This document shows positions 63,601-64,000 of a stretch of DNA of 64,000 nucleotides, one piece after another (within the stretch, counting starts at the first letter, position 1; every line of letters starts with the position of its first letter). The position numbers and the translations under genes were made by a program. Where the stretch lies: assembly GCA_026261815.1 (NCBI GenBank), contig JAMPIT010000856.1, positions 10,896,001 to 10,960,000 of the forward strand, written 5' to 3'. The notes beneath the pieces are model-generated. The model was not told the DNA's origin and made no database searches. It saw only the letters and a list, made by a program, of their open reading frames with translations. The DNA is from Monarcha castaneiventris obscurior. Lineage: Eukaryota > Chordata > Aves > Passeriformes > Monarchidae.

Positions 63601-64000
63601 TGGTCAACACAAGTGCCTCACACCAGGTTGCTCACTGCATCTTTAGTTACAGCTCCCGTCACTCCACTGGACACACCAGACACAGCTGACACACAGAGGG
63701 AGAGTCTAAATTGGAGATGGCAGCTAAACCTTGGCCTCTTAGCTAATTCCTACATTTTAAACCCAAGGCCAGTTCTCTAGGAGTGTTTTTATTGCCTGCC
63801 AAGGTTTACCTTCCTCATATGCACTAGGTTCAGCTGCTGTGCATGTTCTGCCATCACAAGAGCAGGATGCTTTCCACGACAAACGTACCTTGAATTCAGT
63901 TCCTGCCGCACTGACCCGCAGAACTGAGCTTTCTGGCAAACCAGAGAAAGCTGGGCTGAGATGAGTATCCAGAGACCATCCTTCCTACAGAGTGTCATTT
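60673..64000. other. Non-coding stretch right of CHST12
   Basis: No gene recognised. In human the next gene on this side is EIF3B, and none of its exons is visible, so it probably starts beyond the window. A small tandem 16-mer (CACAGTTCCTGAGTTC and variant) is at about 63152-63183. Confidence 0.5.

Noticed and set aside
1..64000. CRISPR arrays, operons, bacterial-type elements, tRNA or rRNA genes
   Set aside because: None recognised. The window is vertebrate nuclear DNA, and its tandem arrays are mini- and microsatellites without spacer structure.

Overview
This is vertebrate nuclear DNA, almost certainly from a bird. Several truncated CR1-type LINE fragments carry the familiar 3' end. The first gene reads like avian GRIFIN, and the gene order fits the vertebrate LFNG-GRIFIN-CHST12-EIF3B neighbourhood (human 7p22; avian microchromosome). 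I cannot name the species. Genes are sparse: about 3.1 kb of 64 kb is coding, in three genes, and the rest is non-coding DNA with scattered repeats.

Layout. 1-7.3 kb: non-coding, with one CpG-rich patch near 3.1 kb. 7.35-10.27 kb: GRIFIN, plus strand, four coding exons, a TATA box upstream and a likely polyadenylation signal. 10.3-20.2 kb: non-coding, with a 19-copy ATGGG pentamer array. 20.25-23.6 kb: a CpG island holding a G/T-rich minisatellite, a non-coding first exon, and then a single coding exon for a 442-residue class A, peptide-type GPCR on the plus strand. 23.6-53.0 kb: non-coding, with CR1 fragments, one LTR-like piece, and a CpG cluster followed by a 32-bp-period minisatellite at 48.3-49.0 kb. 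53.04-60.4 kb: CHST12, minus strand, coding sequence in one exon, a roughly 5 kb intron, and a CpG-island promoter with a long polypyrimidine/polypurine tract flanked by outward-facing CR1 fragments. 60.7-64 kb: nothing recognised.

The three genes do not form a pathway. GRIFIN is a galectin-fold lens protein, CHST12 is a Golgi chondroitin 4-O-sulfotransferase, and the GPCR is an unassigned peptide-type receptor. Their adjacency is ordinary vertebrate synteny. As I recall mammalian gene order there is no GPCR between CHST12 and GRIFIN, so the receptor is the most interesting gene here. The best small-scale oddity is a tandem duplication at GRIFIN exon 1 that copies the start codon and the splice donor together.

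Most long open frames in 20.5-22 kb, 12.4-13 kb and 48-49.3 kb are by-products of GC-rich tandem repeats, not genes.
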